Positions 1-5,387 of a stretch of 6,185 bases of DNA are shown piece after piece. Under the pieces are notes generated by a model. That model was not told the origin of the DNA and did not search any database. It was given only the letters and a program-made list of their open reading frames with translations. A program made the position numbers and the translations under genes. Positions within the stretch are counted from its first letter, which is position 1, and every line of letters begins with the position of its first letter. This stretch comes from Bacteroidota bacterium (GTDB taxonomy: Bacteria; Bacteroidota; Bacteroidia; Chitinophagales; UBA8649). The DNA lies in NCBI GenBank assembly GCA_003447535.1, contig DLYY01000107.1, positions 1 through 6,185 of the forward strand. The letters run 5' to 3'.

Positions 1-1
1 T

Positions 2-1273
2 GGTGTATATGGCAAGAGTAAAGAAGAAGGTGAACAAGCCCTTTTAGGGTCTAAGAAGACAACTTACATCCTTCGCACCGCATGGCTCTACAGTCCCTTT
101 GGACAAAACTTTATGAAGACTATGCAAAGGCTCGGAACTAATCGACCCTCGCTAAATGTAGTTGATGATCAATTTGGATGTCCAACATCAAGTATCGCCT
201 TGGCAGAGGTGATCATACAATTGATAGCAAATGACGGACAGTGGCTGAAGAACAATGATGGGATTTACCATGTGACCAACCAAGGGAAAGCTTCTTGGGC
301 AGAATTTGCTGCGGCCATCATGAAGAGAAGTGACCTTTCATGTCAAGTTAATCCTATTCCTAGTCAGGAATATCCCACGCCAGCTAAGAGACCGAAAAAC
401 AGTGTACTCAATACAGAGAAAATTGAGCGCACCTTAGGAATGCCTATGCGACCTTGGGAAGAAGAGTTGCAAGCAATTATAGAATTACAACAACAACTTA
501 TGTTAGATAAAATCAAATCAATCGCTGTAGAAGCCGGCCAAGCCATCATGCACATTTACAACACCATGCCTGATGATATTGGCGTTCAAATAAAATCAGA
601 TGACAGCCCATTAACCAAAGCAGATTTGGCATCCAATGCCGTGATAGTAGCTGGACTAGAAAAACATTTCCCTGATATACCCATCATTTCAGAGGAAAAC
701 AAAAACAAGTCCTACGATGAAAGAAAGCATTGGAACACGGTTTGGATTGTTGACCCTCTGGATGGAACAAAGGAGTTTATCAAAAGAAATGGCGAATTCA
801 CAGTAAACATAGCCTTAGTTAAAGACGGAAAGCCCATTCTGGGTGTTGTGTATGTTCCAGCTACTGAGACCCTGTACTATGGATCTCAAGGACACGGTGC
901 ATGGAAGGAAGATAATCAAGGGATTCGAAGTCACCTGGCCAATACTAAAGGTCATTATAGCACTTTAGAGCATGTGACCGTTGTCGCGAGTCGATCGCAC
1001 TTGTCAGAAGCTGTAGAAGCCTTTGTCGAGGACTTAAAAACATCTGGTAAAGAAGTCACCTTTCTCTCTGCCGGGAGCTCTCTTAAGTTTTGTCTTGTCG
1101 CAGAAGGCAAAGCCGATGTTTACCCAAGGCTTGCACCAACGATGGAATGGGATACCGCAGCAGCTCAAGCCGTGTGCTTAGAAGCAGGACGCCGAGTTAT
1201 ACAACACGACACAAAAGAAGATTTAACGTATAACCGCGAGGATATGCTTAATCCATGGTTTATCGTCGAATAA
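2..1273 (+). CDS. rmlD-cysQ: RmlD-CysQ fused reading frame: dTDP-4-dehydrorhamnose reductase C-terminal part + 3'(2'),5'-bisphosphate nucleotidase (5' end outside the window)
   Basis: The frame is open from the left edge (codon 1 at position 2) to TAA at 1271-1273, 423 codons. Codons 1-166 are the C-terminal half of RmlD/RfbD, the NADPH-dependent reductase that completes dTDP-L-rhamnose. Seen: the YxxxK catalytic pair in VYGKSKEEGE (Tyr at 8-10, Lys at 20-22), the VVDDQFGCPTSS segment, and the family's usual ending KRPKNSVLNTEKI...MRPWEEEL. Codons 167-423 are a full-length CysQ (257 residues, normal for the family), which hydrolyses PAP to AMP and relieves its inhibition of sulfotransferases and PAPS reductase. 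Numbered from its own Met, it shows DDSPLTKAD (34-42), SEE (64-66), DPLDGTKEF (85-93), the GSSLKFCLVAEG segment (192-203) and WDTAA (217-221), which carry the metal ligands and catalytic residues. Each half is recognised with high confidence. Whether the product is one polypeptide is uncertain, because an ATG at 500 could start CysQ separately. Confidence 0.9.
   Translation, partial: GVYGKSKEEGEQALLGSKKTTYILRTAWLYSPFGQNFMKTMQRLGTNRPSLNVVDDQFGCPTSSIALAEVIIQLIANDGQWLKNNDGIYHVTNQGKASWAEFAAAIMKRSDLSCQVNPIPSQEYPTPAKRPKNSVLNTEKIERTLGMPMRPWEEELQAIIELQQQLMLDKIKSIAVEAGQAIMHIYNTMPDDIGVQIKSDDSPLTKADLASNAVIVAGLEKHFPDIPIISEENKNKSYDERKHWNTVWIVDPLDGTKEFIKRNGEFTVNIALVKDGKPILGVVYVPATETLYYGSQGHGAWKEDNQGIRSHLANTKGHYSTLEHVTVVASRSHLSEAVEAFVEDLKTSGKEVTFLSAGSSLKFCLVAEGKADVYPRLAPTMEWDTAAAQAVCLEAGRRVIQHDTKEDLTYNREDMLNPWFIVE
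488..510 (+). other. Fusion junction and possible internal start of cysQ
   Basis: The last RmlD-like residues (ELQQQ, encoded partly by a CAACAACAAC run) are followed at once by ATG (500-502), the usual first residue of CysQ (MLDKIK), with no linker. The A-rich stretch before this ATG resembles the 5' contexts of Bacteroidota genes, so independent initiation is possible. Both other plus-strand frames close just after the ATG: TAG at 504-506 and TAA at 508-510. A one-base shift in the rmlD end would therefore give the ordinary arrangement of two genes overlapping by a few bases. This suggests the fusion arose from overlapping genes by a frameshift, or that the reading contains a one-base error. 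Confidence 0.6.
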
Positions 1274-1287
1274 TTCGTGCTGTTCGC
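1274..1287. other. Convergent gene junction, 14 bp
   Basis: Only 14 bases separate the cysQ stop codon from the end of the leftward metallopeptidase gene. A small palindrome, CGAATAATTCG (1267-1277), spans the stop codon, but it has a one-base centre and no T-tract, so it is not a convincing terminator. Transcripts from the two strands probably overlap in their 3' ends. Confidence 0.5.
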
Positions 1288-1992
1288 TTAGCGTCTATTT
1301 AAAAAGAGTAAGACGAGATACAAAAACTGCGCTACTGCTGCTAAAGCCGCTACCATATAGGTCATTCCAGCCCACCAAAGGGCATCTTTAGCTCCTGCGT
1401 ACTCTTCATCTCGATGTCCTGCAACCCCGCTTTCCGTAATCCAAACTAAGGCTCGACGGCTTGCATCAAACTCAACAGGAAGAGTGACGAGCGCAAAAAG
1501 CATAATCATTCCTTGTAGACCAGCTGCAATTAAAATCCCTGTGGACCCGAAGGCTGAAGCTGAAAACAAACCAAACATGGCGGCCATCATAACATATTGC
1601 ATCATGTTGGAACTAAACTGCACAAAAGGGACAAGGGTAGATCGCATTTGCAACCATGCATAGGACTGCGCGTGCTGAACGGCATGACCAACCTCGTGAG
1701 CAGCTACTGCAGTCGCAGCAACACTGCGCCCTTGATAAACCTCTGGACTGAGATTAACTGTTTTGTTTGATGGATTGTAATGATCAGTTAATTTTCCCGG
1801 GACAGATTCAATGGTAACATCGTGAATACCGTGATCATCAAGCATTTTTTGTGCAATTTGAGCTCCCGTCATCCCTGAACGTATACCAACTTGGCTGTAA
1901 TAGGCAAATTTTCGCTTTAAACGTCCGCTAACTAACATACCTAATACTCCGAACAAGATGGAGATTACGAGAATGCCGAAATATAAATCCAT
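1288..1992 (-). CDS. yugP: YugP-type neutral zinc metallopeptidase, membrane protein
   Basis: This 234-residue integral membrane protein belongs to the YugP / Zn-dependent peptidase family (Zn_peptidase_2, from memory). Seen: an N-terminal membrane segment (about 3-22), a soluble part with SGMTGAQIAQKMLDDHGI (39-56) and DHYNPSNKTVNLSPEVY (70-86), typical of the family, then the zinc site AAHEVGHAVQH (97-107) with HEXXH at His99-Glu100-His103. Further hydrophobic segments lie near 124-147, 150-172 and 208-231. LPVEFDASRRAL (171-182) follows, and its Glu174 is the likely third zinc ligand. Length and motif order match complete family members. The substrate is unknown. The family is widespread and usually annotated only as a peptidase. 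It lies 68 bp downstream of the LemA-like gene on the same strand and may be the last gene of that unit. Confidence 0.9.
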   Translation of the reverse strand: MDLYFGILVISILFGVLGMLVSGRLKRKFAYYSQVGIRSGMTGAQIAQKMLDDHGIHDVTIESVPGKLTDHYNPSNKTVNLSPEVYQGRSVAATAVAAHEVGHAVQHAQSYAWLQMRSTLVPFVQFSSNMMQYVMMAAMFGLFSASAFGSTGILIAAGLQGMIMLFALVTLPVEFDASRRALVWITESGVAGHRDEEYAGAKDALWWAGMTYMVAALAAVAQFLYLVLLFLNRR

Positions 1993-2060
1993 AAATCCTT
2001 TATGTGTTGAAGGTCAAAAACTATGCCTATAAAAATAAGCCCTGCCACGCTGAAATTTTG

Positions 2061-2507
2061 TCATGTTCTAAACAGAATAACCGGCTTAATGCTAAAGAGA
2101 AAAGCCACAGCGCGATAAGGAAAAATCTTCAGGGAGAGGTTGAAATTTTTTGCAAGCAACTCATATTCCATATGGCATTGCTCCAGGTATCCATGAGACG
2201 TTATCCATTTTCTATGCAATCGCTGCCACTTGGCATCAATTATAGCATCGGTGTAGGTAAAGTCTTGAAGCACAGAATATTGCTTGTATAGCCGTTGCAG
2301 CTCATTAGGGCGTAGGTCCGCACTACGTTGAATATAATCTTCATATTCCAACTCAGGTTGTACCAACTTGAGTTTGTTGGTCGCATCCCACAAAGCATCA
2401 GTAAATCGTTCTAATGCGTAGTTTGCCTGTCGTTTATAGCGAAACACTTGAGTTACAATCGCTACCATGGCAGAAATCATCATCGCAAGAAATACAATCG
2501 GAAGCAT
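2061..2507 (-). CDS. Divergent LemA-like membrane-anchored helical protein
   Basis: This 148-residue protein has one N-terminal membrane segment (about 2-22), then Arg/Lys (RYKR, 23-26) and a largely alpha-helical soluble part. The C-terminal segment, MEYELLAKNFNLSLKIFP (113-130) followed by AVAFLFSIKP...LF (133-146), matches the pattern that ends LemA proteins: a Tyr/Asn-containing helix, then FP, then a short hydrophobic turn with a Phe-Lys-Pro-like motif. Residues 31-100 would correspond to the LemA helical core but are poorly conserved, and the protein is shorter than typical LemA (about 185-200 residues). LemA-family function is not well defined. The start is supported by AAAGGA six bases upstream on the minus strand, within the end of the preceding gene, whose TAG is only two bases away, so translational coupling is likely. 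The LemA assignment rests on motif resemblance and needs a profile search. Confidence 0.65.
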   Translation of the reverse strand: MLPIVFLAMMISAMVAIVTQVFRYKRQANYALERFTDALWDATNKLKLVQPELEYEDYIQRSADLRPNELQRLYKQYSVLQDFTYTDAIIDAKWQRLHRKWITSHGYLEQCHMEYELLAKNFNLSLKIFPYRAVAFLFSIKPVILFRT

Positions 2508-2509
2508 AC

Positions 2510-2950
2510 CTATTCCTTTTTAGCCTTTACTTCAATAAAAGGCACATCTTCAATTTCATCTTGTTCCACTCGACTTGGCTTGCCACCAAATCGATGAAAG
2601 ATAACATTCGGTGACGACCTCTTTTTATCCTGAGTCCTTGAATCTAAGGCCGCAGTGACCAAGGCTAAGAGAAAGGCCGCAGTAAAACTATAGGAAACAC
2701 CATCTACCCAACGGGCTGCCAAATGAAAAACAAAACCATTGACTACAAGGATGAAGAATCCTAAGGTAAATAGCGTAAAAGGAAGAGTGAACAACAAAAG
2801 TAAAGGCCTCAGAGTGGCATTAAGCACTCGAATAACAGCCCCAAGAACAAACACCATATACAATGGCTCGATTTGTACAGAGGATGGAAAAAGATAGACT
2901 CCTCCCATTAACACTGAACATACCAGCAACCATTGTGTAATAATGCGCAT
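2510..2950 (-). CDS. Phage holin family (DUF360-like) four-helix membrane protein
   Basis: The product has 146 residues and about four hydrophobic segments (3-21, 29-44, 48-75, 86-103). The core NATLRPLLLLFTLPFTLFTLG (44-64) followed by FFILVVNGFVFHLAARWVDG (65-84) matches the signature of the Phage_holin_4_2 / DUF360 family, small chromosomal membrane proteins in many bacteria. Despite the family name, no phage gene is present around it, and a role in lysis is not implied. Residues 104-146 form a charged tail (basic first, then acidic DEIEDVPFIEV, ending KAKKE) longer than the minimal family core and probably cytosolic. It is the first gene of the leftward unit and is followed after two bases by the LemA-like gene. 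Function is unknown. Confidence 0.85.
   Translation of the reverse strand: MRIITQWLLVCSVLMGGVYLFPSSVQIEPLYMVFVLGAVIRVLNATLRPLLLLFTLPFTLFTLGFFILVVNGFVFHLAARWVDGVSYSFTAAFLLALVTAALDSRTQDKKRSSPNVIFHRFGGKPSRVEQDEIEDVPFIEVKAKKE
2513..2518 (-). promoter_or_regulatory. Ribosome binding site of the LemA-like gene
   Basis: On the minus strand, AAAGGA (2518-2513) sits six bases before ATG 2507-2505 and inside the last codons of the holin-family gene. It is one of the few recognisable Shine-Dalgarno sequences in the window, where most starts have only A-rich leaders, and it supports the chosen start. Confidence 0.55.
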
Positions 2951-3047
2951 ACTTTATCTTCTGATTTTAACTTACGGATTTATTATTGATTATTTTAACG
3001 CACCGATGGGGAATATTGTATGCTCAAAACGAAGAAGTCTCTGAAGT

Positions 3048-3059
3048 TGCCTTCGGGCA
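3048..3059 (+). other. Small hairpin with cUUCGg tetraloop
   Basis: TGCC-TTCG-GGCA forms a perfect four-base stem closed by the very stable C(UUCG)G loop. No T-run follows on the plus strand, so it does not look like an intrinsic terminator. It lies upstream of the -7 motif at 3101-3108, so it would not be in a transcript starting there. Confidence 0.3.
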
Positions 3060-3100
3060 CGCCAATTAATATGAGATCAAGGATATACAATGCCATCATA

Positions 3101-3108
3101 TACCTTTG
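3101..3108 (+). promoter_or_regulatory. Bacteroidota-type -7 promoter element (TAnnTTTG)
   Basis: TACCTTTG matches the Bacteroidota housekeeping -7 consensus TAnnTTTG exactly and lies 46 bases before the OB-fold gene start, a reasonable 5'-leader distance. The partner -33 TTTG/TTG is not seen at the usual 19-21 base spacing (the sequence there is CAAGGATA). The match is therefore half of a promoter and could be chance in an AT-rich region. Confidence 0.4.
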
Positions 3109-3154
3109 TTAGGAATGAGTACGTACTGCGTGACGCCATTAAAATAAACGCCAT

Positions 3155-3661
3155 ATGATCAAACGATTTTACAATCCGCTGCACCGTGATTTATACGTAG
3201 CCCTATTTGCCCTAATAGCCTTAGGAACGATTCTAGGATTAGGCTATGGACTTATGGAATATAAAAGAGAATATATCGATCCCTGCTCAACGGAACCAAT
3301 AGTTGACATGGATGCCCTTGCATTCTTTGACGAGCATAAAGACATGTCATCTGAGGAATTGCAAGAAAAGTTCTCCGAAGCCCAAGAGCATGCGGTTCGA
3401 CTTACAGGAAATATTGGTTTTGTTGATGCCCATGGAGAGCATTTACATCTTGATGCTGTTGCCGATGGATCGTATAGTAATTTCATCAACTGCGCACTTA
3501 GAGAGCCGATTGATACGGCAACCTACAGCATAGGGTCGAACATCACCGTGCAGTGTTACTGCAAAGGAAAAAAGGAACTTGATGTAAGCGATGATCCTTT
3601 TGCTTCCATGATGGGCGAATCCTCCACTGAAATTGTATTGTACAAATGTTGTGTAGATTAA
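3155..3661 (+). CDS. Membrane-anchored, cysteine-rich OB-fold-like (tRNA_anti-like) envelope protein
   Basis: The product has 168 residues. A basic N-terminus (K3, R4, H10, R11) precedes one membrane segment (about 13-34), which predicts that the remainder lies in the periplasm. Residues 50-78 are helical and acidic. The C-terminal domain, VRLTGNIGFVDAHGEHLHLD (81-100) through SIGSNITVQCYCKG (126-138) to EIVLYKCCV (159-167), has the strand pattern and the late 'G..V.v.G.c.G....v.L..C.v' signature that I associate with tRNA_anti-like OB-fold domains (PF12869-type). Those domains are common in Bacteroidota secreted proteins. Six cysteines (44, 113, 134, 136, 165, 166), including CxC and CC, lie in the exported part. 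The ATG has an A-rich leader (AAAATAAACG) and no Shine-Dalgarno. It is the first gene of the operon and its 3' end overlaps the SCO gene by 16 bases. Family assignment is moderate and function unknown. Confidence 0.75.
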   Translation: MIKRFYNPLHRDLYVALFALIALGTILGLGYGLMEYKREYIDPCSTEPIVDMDALAFFDEHKDMSSEELQEKFSEAQEHAVRLTGNIGFVDAHGEHLHLDAVADGSYSNFINCALREPIDTATYSIGSNITVQCYCKGKKELDVSDDPFASMMGESSTEIVLYKCCVD

Positions 3662-4407
3662 ATATTATTCTTTGGGGTCTGATGATCACGACCCTATGTA
3701 TGGGTTGTGGCTATCTTGATGCTACAAAAGATCGTGTGCGAAAGAGGAAGGACGATGGCTCAGCTCTTCCCGACGATTACTTTAACACTGCCGAAGCCAC
3801 AGCGTATGACCAAAGGCATGATAGCCCCTCTGAGTACGATTCAGCAGGCAATATGACCTCCGCAATCCAAAGTATTCAAAGCGCTACGCGTGTAGCCCAA
3901 GGATCTAATGAACCGATTTTTACTATCACTCCTAAATTTGAACTAGTCAATCAGTTTAATGAAGCCTTCCACGATTACAATATGACAGATGGTTTGTCCA
4001 TTGTTACCTTCTTTTTCACGCGTTGCCCAAGCATCTGTCCTACAGTAAGTCACAACCTTTTAGAAGTTCAAAACCAACTGTCTGACAAGGGTAATTTTCA
4101 AATCCTTTCGATTTCTGTCGATCCTAAACGTGACAGCGTTGCACGTCTTTTGGATTACAGTAAAGGTTATAACACGCTGCCGGGACGCTGGGATTTTTTA
4201 ACTGGAGATTCAGCTACAATCTTAACCCTGTACCGAAAAACCTTTAAGCTTCCCTATAACGAAAGCATGGGTAAAATGGCCTATCAAGCTCATTCTTCTA
4301 AGGTATTTCTTGTGCGCAACCAGACGGATGTTCTCGGTTTTTATGATGGTACAAATCCTGAGGAAATGAAACTTCTCGTAGAGGATGCCATTCGTTTTAT
4401 TGAATAA
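3646..4407 (+). CDS. SCO1/SenC/PrrC family thioredoxin-fold protein
   Basis: This 253-residue exported protein belongs to the SCO family, whose members bind copper and/or act as thiol reductants in assembly of the CuA site of cytochrome c oxidase. Seen: the CxxxC copper/thiol motif in TRCPSICPTVSHNL (C127, C131), ISVDPKRDS (156-164), RWDFLTGD (181-188), and the histidine ligand in QAHSSKVFLV (H216). All three ligands are present. The N-terminus (MLCR, hydrophobic 5-19, then MGC with Cys21) looks like a lipoprotein signal, although Cys rather than Leu stands at -3. About 65 hydrophilic residues (22-88) form an extended linker before the fold. I prefer the ATG at 3646, which overlaps the preceding gene by 16 bases, to the in-frame ATG at 3682, because the latter would remove the charged start and most of the signal segment. 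No cytochrome oxidase gene is in the window, so the client is not known. Confidence 0.92.
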   Translation: MLCRLNIILWGLMITTLCMGCGYLDATKDRVRKRKDDGSALPDDYFNTAEATAYDQRHDSPSEYDSAGNMTSAIQSIQSATRVAQGSNEPIFTITPKFELVNQFNEAFHDYNMTDGLSIVTFFFTRCPSICPTVSHNLLEVQNQLSDKGNFQILSISVDPKRDSVARLLDYSKGYNTLPGRWDFLTGDSATILTLYRKTFKLPYNESMGKMAYQAHSSKVFLVRNQTDVLGFYDGTNPEEMKLLVEDAIRFIE

Positions 4408-4423
4408 TGCTTACCTTCTTATC

Positions 4424-4804
4424 ATGCGTTCATCTCTTTTAGCAGCTTGTCTCCTTGCATTTTGTGCAGCTTGTCTCTTTCAACAATGTGAATATGAAAA
4501 CATTGAAGACAACTACCCTCCCCCACCGCCACCATCATCGTGCGACTCAGCAACAATAAGTTATATGGCGGATATAGAGCCCATCATTGTTCAATCTTGT
4601 GCAATTAACGGATGCCATGGGAGTGGAGGGCCACAAGCCGAACTGTCAACCTATGAACAAGTCAAATTCTATGTAGATAATGGACTCTTCAAAAGCTGGG
4701 TGATTGACCAGGTGCCCTATGCGATGCCAATAGGAACTCCGCTTACTACTGAGGAACTTCAAAAAATTGGCACATGGCTTGAAGAAGGAGCATGTGAAAA
4801 CTAA
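4424..4804 (+). CDS. Small exported c-type cytochrome with CX4CH heme site
   Basis: The product has 126 residues. MRSSLLAACLLAFCAACLFQ is a short basic start plus hydrophobic stretch ending in Cys residues, probably a lipoprotein signal (Cys17 after AA, or another nearby Cys). A tether of acidic residues and six prolines (32-37) follows. The heme domain has YMADIEPIIVQSCAINGCHG (47-66): C59, C64 and H65 make CX4CH rather than CXXCH. MP at 101-102 (YAMPIG) supplies the likely distal Met101. The ending LTTEELQKIGTWLEEGA (107-123) is the typical C-terminal helix of small c-type domains. Such 'PI...sC...gCHg' domains with a longer heme spacer are common in Bacteroidota and Planctomycetes. The in-frame ATG at 4385 would overlap the SCO gene by 23 bases and put extra residues before the signal, so 4424 is chosen. 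It lies 16 bp after the SCO gene and 6 bp before yceI. Role: electron carrier or sensor, partner unknown. Confidence 0.85.
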   Translation: MRSSLLAACLLAFCAACLFQQCEYENIEDNYPPPPPPSSCDSATISYMADIEPIIVQSCAINGCHGSGGPQAELSTYEQVKFYVDNGLFKSWVIDQVPYAMPIGTPLTTEELQKIGTWLEEGACEN

Positions 4805-4810
4805 ATCAGT

Positions 4811-5371
4811 ATGGTTATGAAAAAGATCTTTGCACTATTGACAACTTGTATCCTTGGCCTCAGTCTATCTTATGGCCAACTATACTCAACTTCCAATGGC
4901 CAAATTACGTTTTATTCGAACGCGCCATTAGAGAATATTGAAGCGACGAATAAACAAGTATCCTGTGCTATTGATCTTTCCAAAGGTCAGATGGCCTTTA
5001 GCATGCTAATGAATGCCTTTCAATTTGAGAAGGCTTTAATGCAGGAGCATTTTAACGAACGGTATGTTGAGTCCCATAAGTACCCCAAGGCAACATTTGC
5101 TGGAAATATTAAGGACATTGAAAATATCGATCTATCCAAGGCAGGAAGCTATGATGTAACGGTCAGTGGAAAACTAACCATTCATGGTATAAATCAAGCG
5201 GTAAGCTCAAAAGGCATGTTAAAAGTAAGTGATGATAAGACGCTCACTGCCATCTCTACATTTACCATCAATCTCGAGGACTATAAGGTAAAGATACCGA
5301 CAATGTATATCGACAATATCTCAGAATCCATTCAGATTAAGGTCAATGTAAAACTCAAGCCTAAGTCTTAG
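4811..5371 (+). CDS. Secreted YceI-family lipocalin-like protein
   Basis: The product has 186 residues, or 184 if translation begins at the in-frame ATG 4817. MKKIFALLTTCILGLSLSYG is a signal peptide with likely cleavage before Gln23. The mature part is an eight-stranded YceI barrel. Seen: NGQITFYSNAPLENIEATN (29-47) near the start, the hallmark EHFNERYVESHKYPKATFAG (79-98), the VSGKLTIHGINQAV segment (118-131), and LEDYKVKIP (155-163) near the end. YceI homologues bind long isoprenoid or quinone-like lipids in the barrel, and the family is often found beside cytochromes. Here the gene directly follows a cytochrome gene (6 bp) and precedes the beta-barrel gene (16 bp). The 4817 start (MKK) is the more typical secretory start, and neither has a clear Shine-Dalgarno. 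The family is certain. The ligand is inferred from relatives. Confidence 0.92.
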   Translation: MVMKKIFALLTTCILGLSLSYGQLYSTSNGQITFYSNAPLENIEATNKQVSCAIDLSKGQMAFSMLMNAFQFEKALMQEHFNERYVESHKYPKATFAGNIKDIENIDLSKAGSYDVTVSGKLTIHGINQAVSSKGMLKVSDDKTLTAISTFTINLEDYKVKIPTMYIDNISESIQIKVNVKLKPKS

Positions 5372-5387
5372 TACGAAAAACACTACA

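Larger units (their letters stand above)
2951..3154. promoter_or_regulatory. Divergent intergenic region between the leftward membrane-protein unit and the rightward envelope operon
   Basis: These 204 bp must hold the promoters of both divergent units. The left third is AT-rich (2951-3000) and is the probable control region of the leftward genes, although no exact Bacteroidota -7 motif was found on the minus strand. The right part holds an exact TAnnTTTG facing the OB-fold gene and a small UUCG hairpin. Two short frames exist: an ATG-less frame at 2971-3066 and a 22-codon frame from 3090 whose TGA overlaps the next ATG. Neither is convincing as a gene. Confidence 0.6.

Noticed and set aside
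491..500. CAA triplet run (CAACAACAAC) as a repeat or slippage site at the fusion point
   Set aside because: There are only three copies. Triplet changes would not shift the frame, so it does not by itself explain the missing stop.
364..555. Minus-strand open frame of 63 codons inside rmlD-cysQ
   Set aside because: It is antisense to strongly conserved RmlD and CysQ coding sequence and is a by-product of that codon use.
2025..2040. Possible weak terminator between the LemA-like and peptidase genes (minus strand)
   Set aside because: On the minus strand GCTTAT-TTTT-ATAGGC makes a six-base stem with one G-T pair, followed four bases later by five T. The stem is AT-rich and too weak for a confident terminator, and the nearby TAGTTTTTG misses the -7 consensus by one base of spacing.
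2004..2291. Plus-strand open frame of 95 codons
   Set aside because: It lies largely opposite the LemA-like gene, has no recognisable protein features, and has no strand or operon support.
2414..2614. Plus-strand open frame of 66 codons spanning the LemA-like/holin boundary
   Set aside because: It is antisense to two better supported genes, and its translation shows no motif.
2510..2950. Prophage or lysis gene because of the 'holin' family name
   Set aside because: No other phage gene is present. The DUF360-like family is a common chromosomal membrane protein, and its neighbours are ordinary cellular genes.
3244..3533. Alternative frames on both strands within the OB-fold gene (3244-3489 minus, 3303-3533 plus)
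   Set aside because: Both are contained in the gene at 3155-3661, which has the membrane segment, domain signature and operon spacing.
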